Source of the DNA: Agarivorans sp. TSD2052
GTDB taxonomy: Bacteria; Pseudomonadota; Gammaproteobacteria; Enterobacterales; Celerinatantimonadaceae
DNA: 64,000 bases
NCBI RefSeq assembly: GCF_023238625.1
Contig: NZ_CP096670.1
Span: 1,725,501 to 1,789,500 of the forward strand
Direction of reading: 5' to 3'
Shown: positions 26,751 to 36,674 of the stretch, piece after piece
How positions within the stretch are numbered: the first letter of the stretch is position 1
How the letters are laid out: every line of letters begins with the position of its first letter
Translations under genes and position numbers: made by a program
Notes under the pieces: model-generated
Seen by the model: the letters and a program-made list of their open reading frames with translations, nothing else
Told to the model about the DNA's origin: nothing
Databases searched by the model: none

Positions 26751-28235
26751 ATGCAAGCATCCAAAAATGTTTTGGTGCTAGATAACGACCAGTCTAGAGC
26801 TAAAGAGTTAGAGACCGTGTTAGGCTTTATTGGGCAACAATTTAACATTTGTAGTAAGGCTGATTTTGAATCGCAAGTCACTGCTTCAGGGCAGGTGGTG
26901 CTTATCAGTAGTGACGTATCGCAAGCCGACGATATTGTCGCGGGTTTTCCTCAATGCCCTTTTATCAGTGTGGGCACCCAAGATGCTATTAGCCACTCAT
27001 CGAATTTAATTGGGCACCTTGAGCGGCCCTTTAGTTATGAGCAACTGACTCAGTTACTCCACCATTGTGATGCCTATTTAACCCACTTACCCGGGAAAAT
27101 ATCCCCAGCCAAAAGTGAGCGTCTTCGACAGAATCTGATTGGCAAGGGTATTGCCATTCAAGAGGTGCGTCATTTAATCGAGCAGGTGGCTAAGAAAGAA
27201 GCCAATGTGTTGATTCTTGGCGAGTCTGGTACCGGTAAAGAAGTGGTCGCAAAGGCCATCCACGACCATTCTGACCGAAGAGATGGCCCTTTTGTGCCGA
27301 TTAATTGTGGGGCTATTCCCGCTGATTTATTAGAAAGTGAATTATTTGGCCATGAAAAAGGGGCGTTTACCGGTGCTTTTGCGATGCGTAAAGGTCGTTT
27401 TGAATTAGCCGAAGGCGGCACGCTGTTCTTAGATGAAATTGGCGACATGCCGATGCCAATGCAAGTGAAGTTATTACGTGTATTACAAGAGCGTCAGTTT
27501 GAGCGGGTGGGCGGTAGTAAAGCGATTCATGTTAATGTTCGGGTGGTGGCCGCCACTCACCGCCAGTTAGAAAGAATGATAGAGCAAGAAAAGTTTCGAG
27601 AAGACTTATATTATCGCCTCAACGTATTTCCTATCGAAATGCCTTCGCTGCGTGAGCGTCAAGATGATGTGCCTTTATTGCTTCAAGAGTTAGTTCATCG
27701 GCATGAAGAAGAGCATTCGGCCGTGGTACGTTTTACTCAACGCGCGGTAGAATCTTTAATGCAACATCAATGGCCTGGCAATGTACGCGAGCTATCTAAT
27801 TTAGTTGAACGGCTACTTATTTTACATCCTGACCAAATTGTTGATGTGCATGACTTACCGCCTAAATATCGACACATTGATGCTGAAGTATTTGAACCAA
27901 ACTACAGCCCTGAGTTGGCAGAAAGAGACGCTTTGTTAGCGATATTCAACGATGAAGATGCCTCGGTATTTTCAGACCCAAGCCCAGACCTGTTATTTCC
28001 TGAAGAGAGTGATGATAACCAAACTGAGGATGATGAGGGCTGGGGAGCCGTTCAGCAATTGCCCGATGAAGGGGTTAACCTTAAAGAGCTATTGGCTGAG
28101 CTAGAAGTCGATCTTATTCGCCAAGCCATTGAACAACAAGACGGGGTAGTCGCGCGCGCTGCTGAGCAACTAGGAATGCGCAGAACCACCTTGGTAGAAA
28201 AAATGCGTAAGTACGGTTTGAATAAAGACAATTAG
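26751..28235 (+). CDS. flrA: Sigma-54-dependent flagellar master regulator FlrA
   Basis: 494 residues. The start at 26751 is chosen because AGGGGA lies five bases before it and the product then begins [13 protein letters not shown], as in Vibrio/Shewanella FlrA; TTG 26712 and ATG 26736 lack an SD. The N-terminal FleQ-type domain is followed by an AAA+ sigma-54 activator domain (Walker A GESGTGKE near 157, GAFTGA near 204), an acidic linker and a C-terminal Fis-type helix-turn-helix ([15 protein letters not shown]). It activates class II flagellar genes, including flrBC downstream. Confidence 0.95.
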   Translation: MQASKNVLVLDNDQSRAKELETVLGFIGQQFNICSKADFESQVTASGQVVLISSDVSQADDIVAGFPQCPFISVGTQDAISHSSNLIGHLERPFSYEQLTQLLHHCDAYLTHLPGKISPAKSERLRQNLIGKGIAIQEVRHLIEQVAKKEANVLILGESGTGKEVVAKAIHDHSDRRDGPFVPINCGAIPADLLESELFGHEKGAFTGAFAMRKGRFELAEGGTLFLDEIGDMPMPMQVKLLRVLQERQFERVGGSKAIHVNVRVVAATHRQLERMIEQEKFREDLYYRLNVFPIEMPSLRERQDDVPLLLQELVHRHEEEHSAVVRFTQRAVESLMQHQWPGNVRELSNLVERLLILHPDQIVDVHDLPPKYRHIDAEVFEPNYSPELAERDALLAIFNDEDASVFSDPSPDLLFPEESDDNQTEDDEGWGAVQQLPDEGVNLKELLAELEVDLIRQAIEQQDGVVARAAEQLGMRRTTLVEKMRKYGLNKDN

Positions 28236-28260
28236 GTATTAATCAAAATCGCTTAGCTAA

Positions 28261-28287
28261 GGCCATGAATATCATGGCCTTTTTTTT
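28261..28287 (+). terminator. Rho-independent terminator after flrA
   Basis: An 8-bp stem (GGCCATGA/TCATGGCC, 28261-28268 with 28272-28279) with a 3-base loop is followed by eight Ts (28280-28287). This is a strong terminator, and its T-tract runs into the flrB promoter. Confidence 0.92.
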
Positions 28288-28302
28288 GGCATGATAATTG
28301 AT
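28286..28302 (+). promoter_or_regulatory. Sigma-54 promoter of flrBC
   Basis: TTGGCATGATAATTGAT matches the sigma-54 consensus YTGGCACGRNNNTTGCW at all but two fixed positions (T for C after GGCA, and A for C in the -12 GC). It lies 43 bases before the flrB start. FlrA-dependent sigma-54 transcription of flrBC is established in Vibrio, which supports the call. Confidence 0.72.
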
Positions 28303-28344
28303 TGTTTAGCACTGTTAACGGTTTTATGACGCGGAGCAATAGTC

Positions 28345-29391
28345 ATGCCTTCAGAGCTTACACAACAACAGCAATCAGCCCAATTATCAGAGAATGACCT
28401 CGCTCAGATCTTTGATGTTATGCCGTCTGGGCTAATTTTACTTGATAATAGAGGCTTTGTTTCTCGCGCTAATCCGGTGGCTAAGCAGCTACTGGGTAAT
28501 GATATTGAACAGCAGCGTTGGTTAGAGGCTGTACCGCGTTTATTTTCACCTAAAGCAGACGATGGCCATGAACTCTCTTTGGTTAATGGTAAAAAAGTTC
28601 AGCTTAGCTTGTCTCCTTTACGCAATTCTCAAGGTCAGTTAATCGTTTTAACCGATATGACCCACACACGAAAGCTGCAGGAGAATGTCGCCAAACTACA
28701 ACGCATGTCGGCCTTAGGCAACATGGTTGCCTCGCTAGCTCATCAAATTCGAACCCCATTATCAGCGGCAATGTTATATGGCTCTAACTTAGCCAATAAA
28801 ACCTTATCGGAACATTCACGACAGAGCTTTCAAAGCAAAATGATGGCGCGCTTGAATGATTTAGAAACGCAGGTGAATGACATGCTGCTATTTGCTAAAA
28901 GTGGCGAAAAGATGATTGTTAATTCAACGCCGATAAAACAGATTTTTTCACAACTACAAGCCGCGACCGAGGCATCTGTAAGGCTGCACAAGGTAAAACT
29001 AGACATCAAGCCATGTAGCGAGAATATTGAGTTGTTGGTCAATGCAAGTGCATTAGTGTCGGCCTTATCTAACGTCATTGAAAATGCTGCTCAACATAGT
29101 GCAGAAGGGCAGTCTATAACCATATCCGCGCAATACCTTGAAGATAACATTAATATTTACATTGAAGACCAAGCGGGTGGAATCCCCCCCGAATACTCGC
29201 AGAAGATCTTTGAACCCTTTTATACCACTAAGCAAAATGGCACAGGCCTAGGTTTAGCGGTAGTTAAATCAGTGGTTAAAGCTCACCAAGGAAGCGTAAT
29301 GCTCAAATCTAACCCACATGGCTCATGTTTTATCGTTAGTTTGCCGGTTCCTGAGAGAGAAGAGCAACATCTAGTAGTGGGAGGACAATAA
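28345..29391 (+). CDS. flrB: Sensor histidine kinase FlrB
   Basis: 348 residues. An N-terminal PAS-like domain (~20-110, ending in the VLTDMTH segment) precedes the HisKA box with phospho-accepting His133 in LAHQIRTPL. The HATPase domain has NVIENAAQH, DQAGGIP and GTGLGLAVV. There is no membrane segment, so it senses a cytoplasmic signal, as in Vibrio FlrB/FleS. It phosphorylates FlrC, encoded two bases downstream. CGGAG precedes the ATG. Confidence 0.94.
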   Translation: MPSELTQQQQSAQLSENDLAQIFDVMPSGLILLDNRGFVSRANPVAKQLLGNDIEQQRWLEAVPRLFSPKADDGHELSLVNGKKVQLSLSPLRNSQGQLIVLTDMTHTRKLQENVAKLQRMSALGNMVASLAHQIRTPLSAAMLYGSNLANKTLSEHSRQSFQSKMMARLNDLETQVNDMLLFAKSGEKMIVNSTPIKQIFSQLQAATEASVRLHKVKLDIKPCSENIELLVNASALVSALSNVIENAAQHSAEGQSITISAQYLEDNINIYIEDQAGGIPPEYSQKIFEPFYTTKQNGTGLGLAVVKSVVKAHQGSVMLKSNPHGSCFIVSLPVPEREEQHLVVGGQ

Positions 29392-29393
29392 TC

Positions 29394-30728
29394 ATGAGTC
29401 AATCAAAAATACTCATTGTTGAAGATGACGCCGGACTACGCGAAGCACTCATTGATACGCTTGGATTGGCGGGGTATCACTGTGAACAAGCAGAGAGTGG
29501 TGAGGCCGCATTAGTTATTTTGTCTAATCAATCTATTGATCTGGTGGTTAGTGACGTGCAAATGGGCGGAATGGATGGCTTAAGTTTATTAAAAAACATT
29601 AAGCAAAAATGGCCTTTAATCCCCGTGTTACTGATGACGGCCTACGCCAAAATTGATGATGCCGTTTCAGCAATGCGAGACGGTGCCATTGATTACCTAT
29701 CTAAACCTTTCTCGCCCGAGGTGCTGCTCAATCAGGTGGGGCGGTTTGCTCCAGCTGTAAAGGTTGAAAAAAGAGAGCCTGTTTATGGCGATCCAGTCAC
29801 CGAAGCATTACTAAATATCAGCCAAAAAGTGGCCGCTTCTGAAGCGACGGTATTAATTAGTGGGCCCAGTGGTGCAGGTAAAGAGGTGTTGTCTCGTTAT
29901 ATCCATGATTGTTCGCCACGCAGCGAGCAAGCGTTTGTTGCGATTAACTGTGCTGCGATCCCTGAAAATATGCTTGAGGCCACGTTGTTTGGTTATGAAA
30001 AAGGGGCCTTCACTGGCGCTATAAAAGCCTGCCCAGGCAAATTTGAACAAGCTCAGGGCGGCACCATACTGTTAGATGAAATCAGCGAAATGGACTTAGG
30101 GCTGCAAGCTAAACTGCTGCGGGTACTGCAGGAAAAAGAAGTTGAGCGTTTGGGCAGTCGCAAAATGATTAAGTTAGATGTTCGTGTCATTGCCACCAGT
30201 AACCGTGATATGCGAGAAATTGTCAGTTTAGGACATTTTCGAGAAGACCTATATTACCGCCTGAACGTGTTCCCATTAAATTGGGTGCCGCTAAATCAGC
30301 GTAAAGGCGATATCATCCCCTTGGCTAACCATTTGTTGCGAAGACATAGTGAGAGGGCCTGTGAGTTAAGTTTAAGTGCTCAACATAAGTTGTTGAATCA
30401 CATTTGGCCGGGCAATGTCCGTGAGCTAGATAATGTTATGCAACGCGCGCTAATTTTAGCCAATGAGTCCACTATAGATGCTGATTGTTTGATTATTGAA
30501 AATCAGTATGAGCCAATGCTATTCACTGAAGCGGCGGAAGAAAATGGTTCAAATGGCGAACCTTTAGGTTTAGAACTTAAGCAACAAGAGCAACAAATAA
30601 TTTTAGAAACCTTAAAAGCCTGCAACGGTAAGCGCAAAGATGTGGCGGAAAAATTGGGTATTAGTCCCAGAACCTTACGCTATAAACTTGCTCGGATAAA
30701 AGGTGCAGGAATTGAACTTCCTGCTTAA
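29394..30728 (+). CDS. flrC: Sigma-54 response regulator FlrC
   Basis: 444 residues: receiver domain with the phosphorylatable Asp54 (VVSDVQMGG), AAA+ domain (GPSGAGKE, then GAFTGA) and a C-terminal Fis-type helix-turn-helix (VAEKLGISPRTLRYKL). Phospho-FlrC drives late hook-basal body genes. In Vibrio and Shewanella the next genes would be fliEFG; here the locus stops and cmk follows, so the basal-body genes must lie elsewhere. Confidence 0.94.
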   Translation: MSQSKILIVEDDAGLREALIDTLGLAGYHCEQAESGEAALVILSNQSIDLVVSDVQMGGMDGLSLLKNIKQKWPLIPVLLMTAYAKIDDAVSAMRDGAIDYLSKPFSPEVLLNQVGRFAPAVKVEKREPVYGDPVTEALLNISQKVAASEATVLISGPSGAGKEVLSRYIHDCSPRSEQAFVAINCAAIPENMLEATLFGYEKGAFTGAIKACPGKFEQAQGGTILLDEISEMDLGLQAKLLRVLQEKEVERLGSRKMIKLDVRVIATSNRDMREIVSLGHFREDLYYRLNVFPLNWVPLNQRKGDIIPLANHLLRRHSERACELSLSAQHKLLNHIWPGNVRELDNVMQRALILANESTIDADCLIIENQYEPMLFTEAAEENGSNGEPLGLELKQQEQQIILETLKACNGKRKDVAEKLGISPRTLRYKLARIKGAGIELPA

Positions 30729-30761
30729 ATCCTGAACAATCAGCATACATCCATATTTTAG

Positions 30762-30793
30762 AGCAGCATCGTAGTAGTAGATGCTGCTTTTTT
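30762..30793 (+). terminator. Rho-independent terminator after flrC
   Basis: A 9-bp perfect stem (30762-30770 with 30780-30788) and a 9-base loop are followed by a TTTTTT tract. It separates the flagellar locus from cmk. The rest of 30729-30948 shows no gene. Confidence 0.88.
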
Positions 30794-30948
30794 ATTAAAA
30801 ATGCGATGAGCGTTCGGCTTACCGTGTTTCCTATTAATAAATTAATGGGCTAAATGCCGTCACTTCACGTATAATGCCGCCGATTTTTGGTTCCTGCTGA
30901 TAATTTCCGTGGGGCCACATTATTGGTCTAGGCATTTATGGGGGACTC

Positions 30949-31629
30949 ATGACGCAACACGTTCCAGTAGTGACAGTAGACGGCCCAAGTGGGTCAGGCA
31001 AAGGGACGTTATGTCAACGTTTAGCCCAGCACTATCATTGGCAATTATTAGATAGCGGCGCGATTTATCGTGTGTTGGCACTCGCAGCTATTCATCATGA
31101 TGTGCAATTAGATAACGAAGAAGCATTGAGCTTATTGGCCGCCCATTTAGATGTTCGGTTTGAAGCGATCAATGGCCAAACCATGGTGATATTAGAGGGA
31201 GAAGATGTTTCCCTTGAAATCCGTAAAGAAACGGCAGGTAATGCCGCTTCTAAAGTGGCTGCTTTTCCGCGTGTACGCGAGGCCCTATTACGTAGGCAAC
31301 GCGGATTTAAAAGCTTACCGGGCTTAATTGCCGATGGTCGAGATATGGGGACGGTGGTATTTGTTGACGCCCCAGCAAAGATTTTTTTAGATGCGAGCGC
31401 GGCGATACGGGCCGAGCGGCGCTATAATCAGTTGCAAGATAAAGGCTTTGATGTTAGTTTTGACCACCTTTTGAGCGAAATTGAAGAACGAGACCAACGA
31501 GATAGAAACCGTTCGGTTGCTCCTTTAGTTCCTGCTCAAGATGCGTTAGTAATTGATTCTACTGCACTTTCTATTGATGAAGTGGTTTCAATGTCGATAG
31601 CGTTTATCGACGAAAAATTAACCCAGTAA
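30949..31629 (+). CDS. cmk: Cytidylate kinase
   Basis: 226 residues with the P-loop [10 protein letters not shown] at 11-20, the GRDMGTVVF substrate loop and RDQRDRNR near the C-terminus. It phosphorylates CMP and dCMP with ATP. The cmk-rpsA-ihfB order is standard in gammaproteobacteria. Its product CDP feeds CTP pools, which the upstream sugar island would use for CMP-pseudaminate and CDP-linked donors, though no special link is implied. Confidence 0.97.
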   Translation: MTQHVPVVTVDGPSGSGKGTLCQRLAQHYHWQLLDSGAIYRVLALAAIHHDVQLDNEEALSLLAAHLDVRFEAINGQTMVILEGEDVSLEIRKETAGNAASKVAAFPRVREALLRRQRGFKSLPGLIADGRDMGTVVFVDAPAKIFLDASAAIRAERRYNQLQDKGFDVSFDHLLSEIEERDQRDRNRSVAPLVPAQDALVIDSTALSIDEVVSMSIAFIDEKLTQ

Positions 31630-31645
31630 TCTCTGGGATTTATCT

Positions 31646-31671
31646 CACCTATAACATGGATGAAATAGGTG
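31646..31671 (+). promoter_or_regulatory. Leader hairpin before rpsA
   Basis: CACCTAT (31646-31652) pairs with ATAGGTG (31665-31671) around a 12-base loop containing GGA, followed by TTTATTATT. In E. coli the rpsA leader has GGA-loop hairpins used for S1 autoregulation. It might instead be a weak terminator after cmk. Confidence 0.4.
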
Positions 31672-31734
31672 TTTATTATTAACCCCATTTAGCCGGATTG
31701 CTGAGTGGCCGTTTCTATATGTGTAAATTATAAA

Positions 31735-33408
31735 ATGACTGAATCTTTTGCTCAACTCTTTGAAGAGTCTCTACAGAATTTGGAATTTCGTTCTGGTTCT
31801 ATTGTTAAAGGTACTGTAGTAGGTATCGAAAACGGTATGGTATTAGTAGACGCTGGCCTTAAGTCAGAATCTGCCATTCCTGCCGAGCAGTTTAAAAATG
31901 CTGCTGGTGAATTGGAAGTTGAAGTAGGCGCTGAAGTAGACGTAGCCCTTGACGCTGTTGAAGATGGTTTCGGTGAAACTGTTCTTTCTCGCGAAAAAGC
32001 TAAACGTCACGAGTCTTGGATCCAACTTGAGAGTGCTTACGAAGAGCAAGCAACGGTTGTTGGTATCATCAATGGTAAAGTTAAAGGTGGCTTTACAGTT
32101 GAAGTTAACACCATCCGTGCATTCTTGCCTGGTTCACTAGTTGACGTTCGCCCAGTTCGCGATACCGCTCACCTAGAAGGCAAAGAGCTTGAATTTAAAG
32201 TTATCAAGCTTGACCAGAAACGTAACAACGTAGTGGTATCTCGTCGTGCTGTTATCGAAACTGAAAACAGTGTTGAACGTGATCAACTTCTTGAGAACCT
32301 ACAAGAAGGTCAAGAAGTTAAAGGTATCGTTAAGAACCTTACTGACTACGGTGCATTCGTTGATCTTGGCGGTGTTGACGGTCTTCTACACATCACTGAC
32401 ATGGCTTGGAAACGCGTTAAGCACCCAAGCGAAATTGTTAATGTTGGCGATGAAATCAACGTTAAAGTACTTAAGTTTGACCGTGAGCGCACTCGTGTAT
32501 CTCTAGGTCTTAAACAGCTGGGTGAAGATCCATGGGTAGCAATTGCTAACCGTTACCCAGAAGGTGCTCGTCTTGAAGGTCGCGTAACTAACCTTACTGA
32601 CTACGGTTGTTTCGTTGAAATCGAAGACGGTGTTGAAGGTCTAGTTCACGTTTCTGAAATGGATTGGACTAACAAAAACATCCACCCATCTAAAGTGGTT
32701 AACGTGGGTGACCTTGTTGAAGTTATGGTATTGGATATTGACGAAGAACGTCGTCGTATCTCGCTTGGTTTGAAACAGTGTAAAGTTAATCCATGGGAGC
32801 TATTCGCTAGCACTCACGATAAGAACGACAAAGTTTCAGGTAAAATCAAGTCTATCACTGACTTTGGTATCTTCATCGGCCTTGACGGCGGTATTGACGG
32901 TCTTGTTCACCTATCTGACATCTCTTGGGATGCTCAAGGTGAAGAAGCGGTTCGCGACTTTAAGAAAGGCGACGAAATCGAAGCTGTTGTACTACAAGTT
33001 GACGCAGAACGTGAGCGCATTAGCCTAGGTGTTAAACAGCTTGCTGAAGACCCATTCAACAACTACTTAGCTGACCTTAAGAAAGGTGCCCTAGTAAACG
33101 GTACTGTTTCTGAAGTTGATGCTAAAGGCGCAACTATCGAACTAGCAAGTGGCGTTGAAGGTTACTTACGTGCTGGCGATGTTAGCCGTGACCGTGTTGA
33201 AGATGCTTCACTGGTTCTTTCTGTTGGCGACAAGCTTGAAGCTAAGTTTGTTGGTGTTGACCGTAAGAACCGCGTAATCAGCCTTTCTATCCGTGCTAAA
33301 GACGAAGCGGACGAGAAAGAAGCGATGGCTACTCTGAACAAGAAAGAAGATGCTCAGATTGGTAACGCAATGGCTGACGCATTCAAATCAGCGCTTAAAG
33401 GCGAATAA
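31735..33408 (+). CDS. rpsA: 30S ribosomal protein S1
   Basis: 557 residues from the ATG at 31735, exactly the E. coli length; the upstream GTG at 31705 only adds an unrelated tail. Six S1 RNA-binding repeats are visible (for example [20 protein letters not shown] and [18 protein letters not shown]). S1 binds the leaders of most mRNAs and promotes initiation. The start has no Shine-Dalgarno sequence (AAATTATAAA precedes ATG), as in E. coli rpsA, where S1 represses its own translation. Codon use is strongly biased, as expected for a highly expressed gene. Confidence 0.97.
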   Translation: MTESFAQLFEESLQNLEFRSGSIVKGTVVGIENGMVLVDAGLKSESAIPAEQFKNAAGELEVEVGAEVDVALDAVEDGFGETVLSREKAKRHESWIQLESAYEEQATVVGIINGKVKGGFTVEVNTIRAFLPGSLVDVRPVRDTAHLEGKELEFKVIKLDQKRNNVVVSRRAVIETENSVERDQLLENLQEGQEVKGIVKNLTDYGAFVDLGGVDGLLHITDMAWKRVKHPSEIVNVGDEINVKVLKFDRERTRVSLGLKQLGEDPWVAIANRYPEGARLEGRVTNLTDYGCFVEIEDGVEGLVHVSEMDWTNKNIHPSKVVNVGDLVEVMVLDIDEERRRISLGLKQCKVNPWELFASTHDKNDKVSGKIKSITDFGIFIGLDGGIDGLVHLSDISWDAQGEEAVRDFKKGDEIEAVVLQVDAERERISLGVKQLAEDPFNNYLADLKKGALVNGTVSEVDAKGATIELASGVEGYLRAGDVSRDRVEDASLVLSVGDKLEAKFVGVDRKNRVISLSIRAKDEADEKEAMATLNKKEDAQIGNAMADAFKSALKGE

Positions 33409-33444
33409 TCTTTAAATCTTTTTTTAGATTTATGTGATTGAATA

Positions 33445-33468
33445 TTGGGGGGGACTTGTCCCCCCCAA
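33445..33468 (+). terminator. GC-rich hairpin between rpsA and ihfB
   Basis: An 11-bp inverted repeat with seven consecutive G-C pairs (33445-33455 with 33458-33468) is followed only by GTTCTTTATCT, a poor U-tract. It probably attenuates read-through or protects the rpsA mRNA 3' end rather than stopping all transcription. Confidence 0.55.
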
Positions 33469-33520
33469 GTTCTTTATCTACACTGGTATTAGTTCCCTTT
33501 ATCAATGGCTTGGAGAATCC

Positions 33521-33805
33521 ATGACTAAATCTGATTTAATTGAAATACTCGCGAGTAAACATATTCAATTTACCAGTAAAGAAATTGAGTCGGCAATTAA
33601 AGAAATCTTAGAGCAAATGACCTGTTCACTACAGGAAGGCGATAGGATTGAAATCCGTGGTTTTGGTAGTTTTTCTCTGCATTTTAGAGCGCCTCGAGTA
33701 GGTAGAAATCCAAAGACCGGTGAGAAAGTCGAGCTTTCTGGTAAACATGTTCCTCACTTTAAACCTGGTAAAGAATTGCGAGAACGGGTAAATAACGACC
33801 TATAG
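33521..33805 (+). CDS. ihfB: Integration host factor subunit beta
   Basis: 94 residues from the ATG at 33521 (GGAG six bases upstream), the same length as E. coli IHF-beta. The longer frame starting at 33434 runs through the rpsA 3' hairpin and is not real. Bacterial histone-like fold: [11 protein letters not shown] start, [24 protein letters not shown] and the ending [13 protein letters not shown]. It bends DNA as a heterodimer with IHF-alpha; IHF assists many sigma-54 promoters such as those of flagellar genes. Confidence 0.97.
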   Translation: MTKSDLIEILASKHIQFTSKEIESAIKEILEQMTCSLQEGDRIEIRGFGSFSLHFRAPRVGRNPKTGEKVELSGKHVPHFKPGKELRERVNNDL

Positions 33806-33898
33806 TCTTGTTTCTTTTACAATTAGGTGATCTTGGCTGGTTAAATTAGCGTGATTGCTGCATAATTTCCCTAGCTTTTATTTGGCTTAGGAGGTTGT

Positions 33899-34189
33899 GT
33901 GAAAGCAATATTTTCTACATTACTTTTGGTTGTGTTGTTTGTAACAGCGTTAGCTGTTGGCGCTCAGAATGACGAAATTGTGAGTGTTAATTATCTTATC
34001 GCTGAATCTGACATGCGACTCTCATGGTTAATGGCTGGCTTATTTATTACCGGTTTTATTACCTGTTTACTGTTTTTGTTGGCCTTCTATACACGCATTC
34101 GTATGGAAAGCGCAAGCTTAAAGCGGCGTTTGGCAAAACAACAGAAACAACTGAATAAACTGCAAAACGAGATGGTCAAGGATAATTAA
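33899..34189 (+). CDS. lapA: LapA (YciS) inner-membrane protein
   Basis: 96 residues from a GTG with a strong TAGGAGG just upstream. Two membrane helices (about 3-21 and 45-66) are followed by a basic, coiled-coil cytoplasmic tail (RLAKQQKQLNKLQNEM). LapA acts with LapB in controlling LpxC stability and lipopolysaccharide synthesis. lapB starts in a TAATG overlap. Confidence 0.9.
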   Translation: MKAIFSTLLLVVLFVTALAVGAQNDEIVSVNYLIAESDMRLSWLMAGLFITGFITCLLFLLAFYTRIRMESASLKRRLAKQQKQLNKLQNEMVKDN

Positions 34190-35358
34190 TGCTTGGCTTG
34201 TTGTTCTTGTTATTACCTGTTGCTGCAGCCTATGGTTGGTATATGGGGCAGCGCAGTGTAAGGCAAAGTCAGCAACAACAAGCAAATCACGTATCTAAAC
34301 AATATGTTGAAGGCTTAAACTTACTTCTTTCCAACCAATCTGATAAAGCTGTAGATTTGTTTATTGACTTACTCCAAGTCGATTCTGATACCATTGATAC
34401 CCACCTCGCCCTTGGTAATCTTTTTCGTCAACGCGGAGAAGTAGACCGCGCCATTCGGATTCACCAAAACCTGATTGCTCGTGAAGGCATTGATATAGAC
34501 CAGCGTAATTTGGCTTTACAACAATTGGCTAAAGACTACTTGGCTGCTGGCTTATTCGATAGAGCAGAAGCCTTATTAATTGAGCTACAAGAAGAGCCCG
34601 ATTACCGGCAGCTAGCATTGAAGCAATTACTCAGCATTTACCAACAAACGCGCGAGTGGCAGCAAGCGATTATAATCGCTAAAAAAGTCGACCCTAAGCA
34701 GCTCAATGATATTCACCGACAAATAGCCCACTTTTATTGCGAACAGGCGCAGGAATTAGAAACCGCAGGTAAACAGTCGAAAAGCCAAGCCTTACTGAAA
34801 AAAGCCTTATCTAATGACAAGAACTGCGTTAGAGCCAGTTTGCATTTGGCCCAAATTCAGCGTGCTCAAGGTGATTTTAAGGGCGCACTAAAATATCTAA
34901 ATAAGATCCCTGAACAGGATATAGACTTCGCCTCTGACGCCTTAGCTATCTATAAATCTTGTAGTGAACAAATGGGTAAGCCTGAATACTATCAGCAATT
35001 TTTAGAATATTGCTTGTCTCTAAAAAGCAGCGCTAGCGTAGTGGTAGAGCTGTCAGCAGTTTATCAAGAAGTGCACGGCGTAGAGCAAGCGCAAGATTTA
35101 TTAGCCGATGAACTTAAACGTAACCCCACCATGAAAGGGTTTCACCACTTAATGGGACTACACTTAAACTCGGCTGAAGAAGGCCAAGCCAAGCAGAGCT
35201 TACAAGTATTACGTGGTCTAGTCACACAACAACTTAAAATTAAACCCCATTATCAGTGTCGACGATGTGGTTTTACATCGCATTCAATTTACTGGCATTG
35301 CCCTTCTTGTAAAAGCTGGGGAACAGTAAAACCGATAATGGGACTCGACGGAGAATAG
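34189..35358 (+). CDS. lapB: LapB (YciM) lipopolysaccharide assembly protein
   Basis: 389 residues: one N-terminal membrane anchor ([17 protein letters not shown]), a series of TPR repeats through about residue 345, and a C-terminal rubredoxin-like metal site with Cys357, Cys360, Cys371 and Cys374. LapB presents LpxC to the FtsH protease and so limits lipid A synthesis. The order lapA-lapB-pyrF is conserved in gammaproteobacteria. Confidence 0.95.
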   Translation: MLGLLFLLLPVAAAYGWYMGQRSVRQSQQQQANHVSKQYVEGLNLLLSNQSDKAVDLFIDLLQVDSDTIDTHLALGNLFRQRGEVDRAIRIHQNLIAREGIDIDQRNLALQQLAKDYLAAGLFDRAEALLIELQEEPDYRQLALKQLLSIYQQTREWQQAIIIAKKVDPKQLNDIHRQIAHFYCEQAQELETAGKQSKSQALLKKALSNDKNCVRASLHLAQIQRAQGDFKGALKYLNKIPEQDIDFASDALAIYKSCSEQMGKPEYYQQFLEYCLSLKSSASVVVELSAVYQEVHGVEQAQDLLADELKRNPTMKGFHHLMGLHLNSAEEGQAKQSLQVLRGLVTQQLKIKPHYQCRRCGFTSHSIYWHCPSCKSWGTVKPIMGLDGE

Positions 35359-35363
35359 AACCA

Positions 35364-36062
35364 ATGCAAGACCCTAAAGTATTAGTCGCCTTAGATTACG
35401 CGGATCTAAAAGAGTGTTTGAACTTTGTTGCTCAGCTTGAGCCTGGTTCATGTCGGCTAAAAGTGGGTAAAGAGATGTTTACTTTATTTGGACCTGAGCT
35501 GGTCAATACACTGCATCAACGTGGTTTTGAGGTTTTCTTAGATCTTAAGTTTCATGATATTCCAAATACCGTTGCTAAGGCTGTGAGTGCCGCTGCTGAG
35601 TTAGGCGTATGGATGGTGAACGTTCACGCGAGTGGCGGAAGAAGAATGATGGAAGCCGCTAAAGCCGCTTTAGAACCTTACGGCGATAAACGCCCTAAGC
35701 TGATCGCCGTTACCGTTTTAACCAGCATGGATCAATCGGATTTAACTGAACTGGGCATTACCATTAGCCCCCAGCAACAGGTAGAGCGCTTAGCCACTTT
35801 AACTAAGCAGTGTGGTTTAGACGGTGTTGTCTGCTCAGCACATGAAGCTCAATCACTGAAAAAACTACTGGGTGTAGACTTCTCGTTAATTACACCGGGT
35901 ATTAGACCAGCAGGCAGTGATCAAGGCGACCAACGTCGAATCATGACACCGCTAGAAGCGATTAGAGCGGGTTCTGACTATTTAGTGATAGGAAGGCCTA
36001 TCACTAAAGCTGAAGCTCCTGCTGAAGTGCTTAGCGCGATTAACCAACAATTGTTAGCTTAG
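35364..36062 (+). CDS. pyrF: Orotidine 5'-phosphate decarboxylase
   Basis: 232 residues, TIM barrel. The catalytic [10 protein letters not shown] segment is at about 60-69; ALDYAD opens the protein and [14 protein letters not shown] forms the phosphate-binding loop. It makes UMP in pyrimidine synthesis. The gene starts five bases after lapB; its stop overlaps by four bases the stop of the convergent rhombosortase gene, leaving no room for a terminator between them. Confidence 0.97.
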   Translation: MQDPKVLVALDYADLKECLNFVAQLEPGSCRLKVGKEMFTLFGPELVNTLHQRGFEVFLDLKFHDIPNTVAKAVSAAAELGVWMVNVHASGGRRMMEAAKAALEPYGDKRPKLIAVTVLTSMDQSDLTELGITISPQQQVERLATLTKQCGLDGVVCSAHEAQSLKKLLGVDFSLITPGIRPAGSDQGDQRRIMTPLEAIRAGSDYLVIGRPITKAEAPAEVLSAINQQLLA

Positions 36063-36637
36063 CGAGCAACTGGTGTGCTGGCTTTCTTCACAACTAAATA
36101 AGCCAGCGCCATTAAAACACCCACCACTGCGAAATACAGGTGGGCGTTGATAGCAACATCAATGCCTATCATTTGTTTGACCCATGGGTCACCGCCGTAC
36201 AGTTGTTCTAGTAGTAGTTTTATAGACAAGCCAGCTAACACTAAACCGCCAATTTTAGCGTTACCTTTGATCACATCTACACTTGCTGCGTAGGCCAACA
36301 AGCCATGTATTAAACCAGACAGCCCAACGTACTCTGCATAGTTTGCGTAAAGTAAGGCATAACCGCCAATACTGCTTATAGTGATACTGATTAGCAAAAA
36401 ATGGCGATTGGATAAACGTTCATCATAGATAAAATAAATGAGGGTTAGGGCGGCGACATTCATTAACCAGTGAATGAAATTATTGTGACAAAAGTTACCG
36501 CTTAATATGCGCCAGTATTGGCCTGCTTGGATCTGTTTCAAGTGCCAACTTGCCCAATCACTATGGGGTAATAATAACCAAGATAATGCTATCATCAGCC
36601 ATAAATACCAAAAACGTTTCAGCAAAATACTATACAT
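36059..36637 (-). CDS. rrtA: Rhombosortase (rhomboid-family protease)
   Basis: 192 residues from the ATG at 36637 (a TTG at 36664 is also possible; neither has a clear SD). Six or so membrane helices, with the rhomboid elements [10 protein letters not shown] (about 51-60), the catalytic Ser107 in GLSGLIHG and His166 in INAHLYF. Rhombosortases process proteins bearing a GlyGly-CTERM tail at the cell surface in Vibrio, Shewanella and relatives. No GlyGly-CTERM substrate is encoded in the window. Confidence 0.85.
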   Translation of the reverse strand: MYSILLKRFWYLWLMIALSWLLLPHSDWASWHLKQIQAGQYWRILSGNFCHNNFIHWLMNVAALTLIYFIYDERLSNRHFLLISITISSIGGYALLYANYAEYVGLSGLIHGLLAYAASVDVIKGNAKIGGLVLAGLSIKLLLEQLYGGDPWVKQMIGIDVAINAHLYFAVVGVLMALAYLVVKKASTPVAR

Positions 36638-36674
36638 AGTTAGCAGCGTCGGCGGTTGATCCAAGGTACAGCAT

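Noticed and set aside
31705-31734. N-terminal extension of S1 from a GTG
   Set aside because: Alignment with E. coli S1 and length 557 place the start at the ATG 31735.
32246-32506. Open frames overlapping rpsA on both strands
   Set aside because: Produced by the strong codon bias of rpsA; Leu/Lys/Val-rich nonsense composition.
33434-33520. N-terminal extension of IHF-beta
   Set aside because: It would be read through the GC-rich rpsA 3' hairpin; the inner ATG has an SD and the family length.
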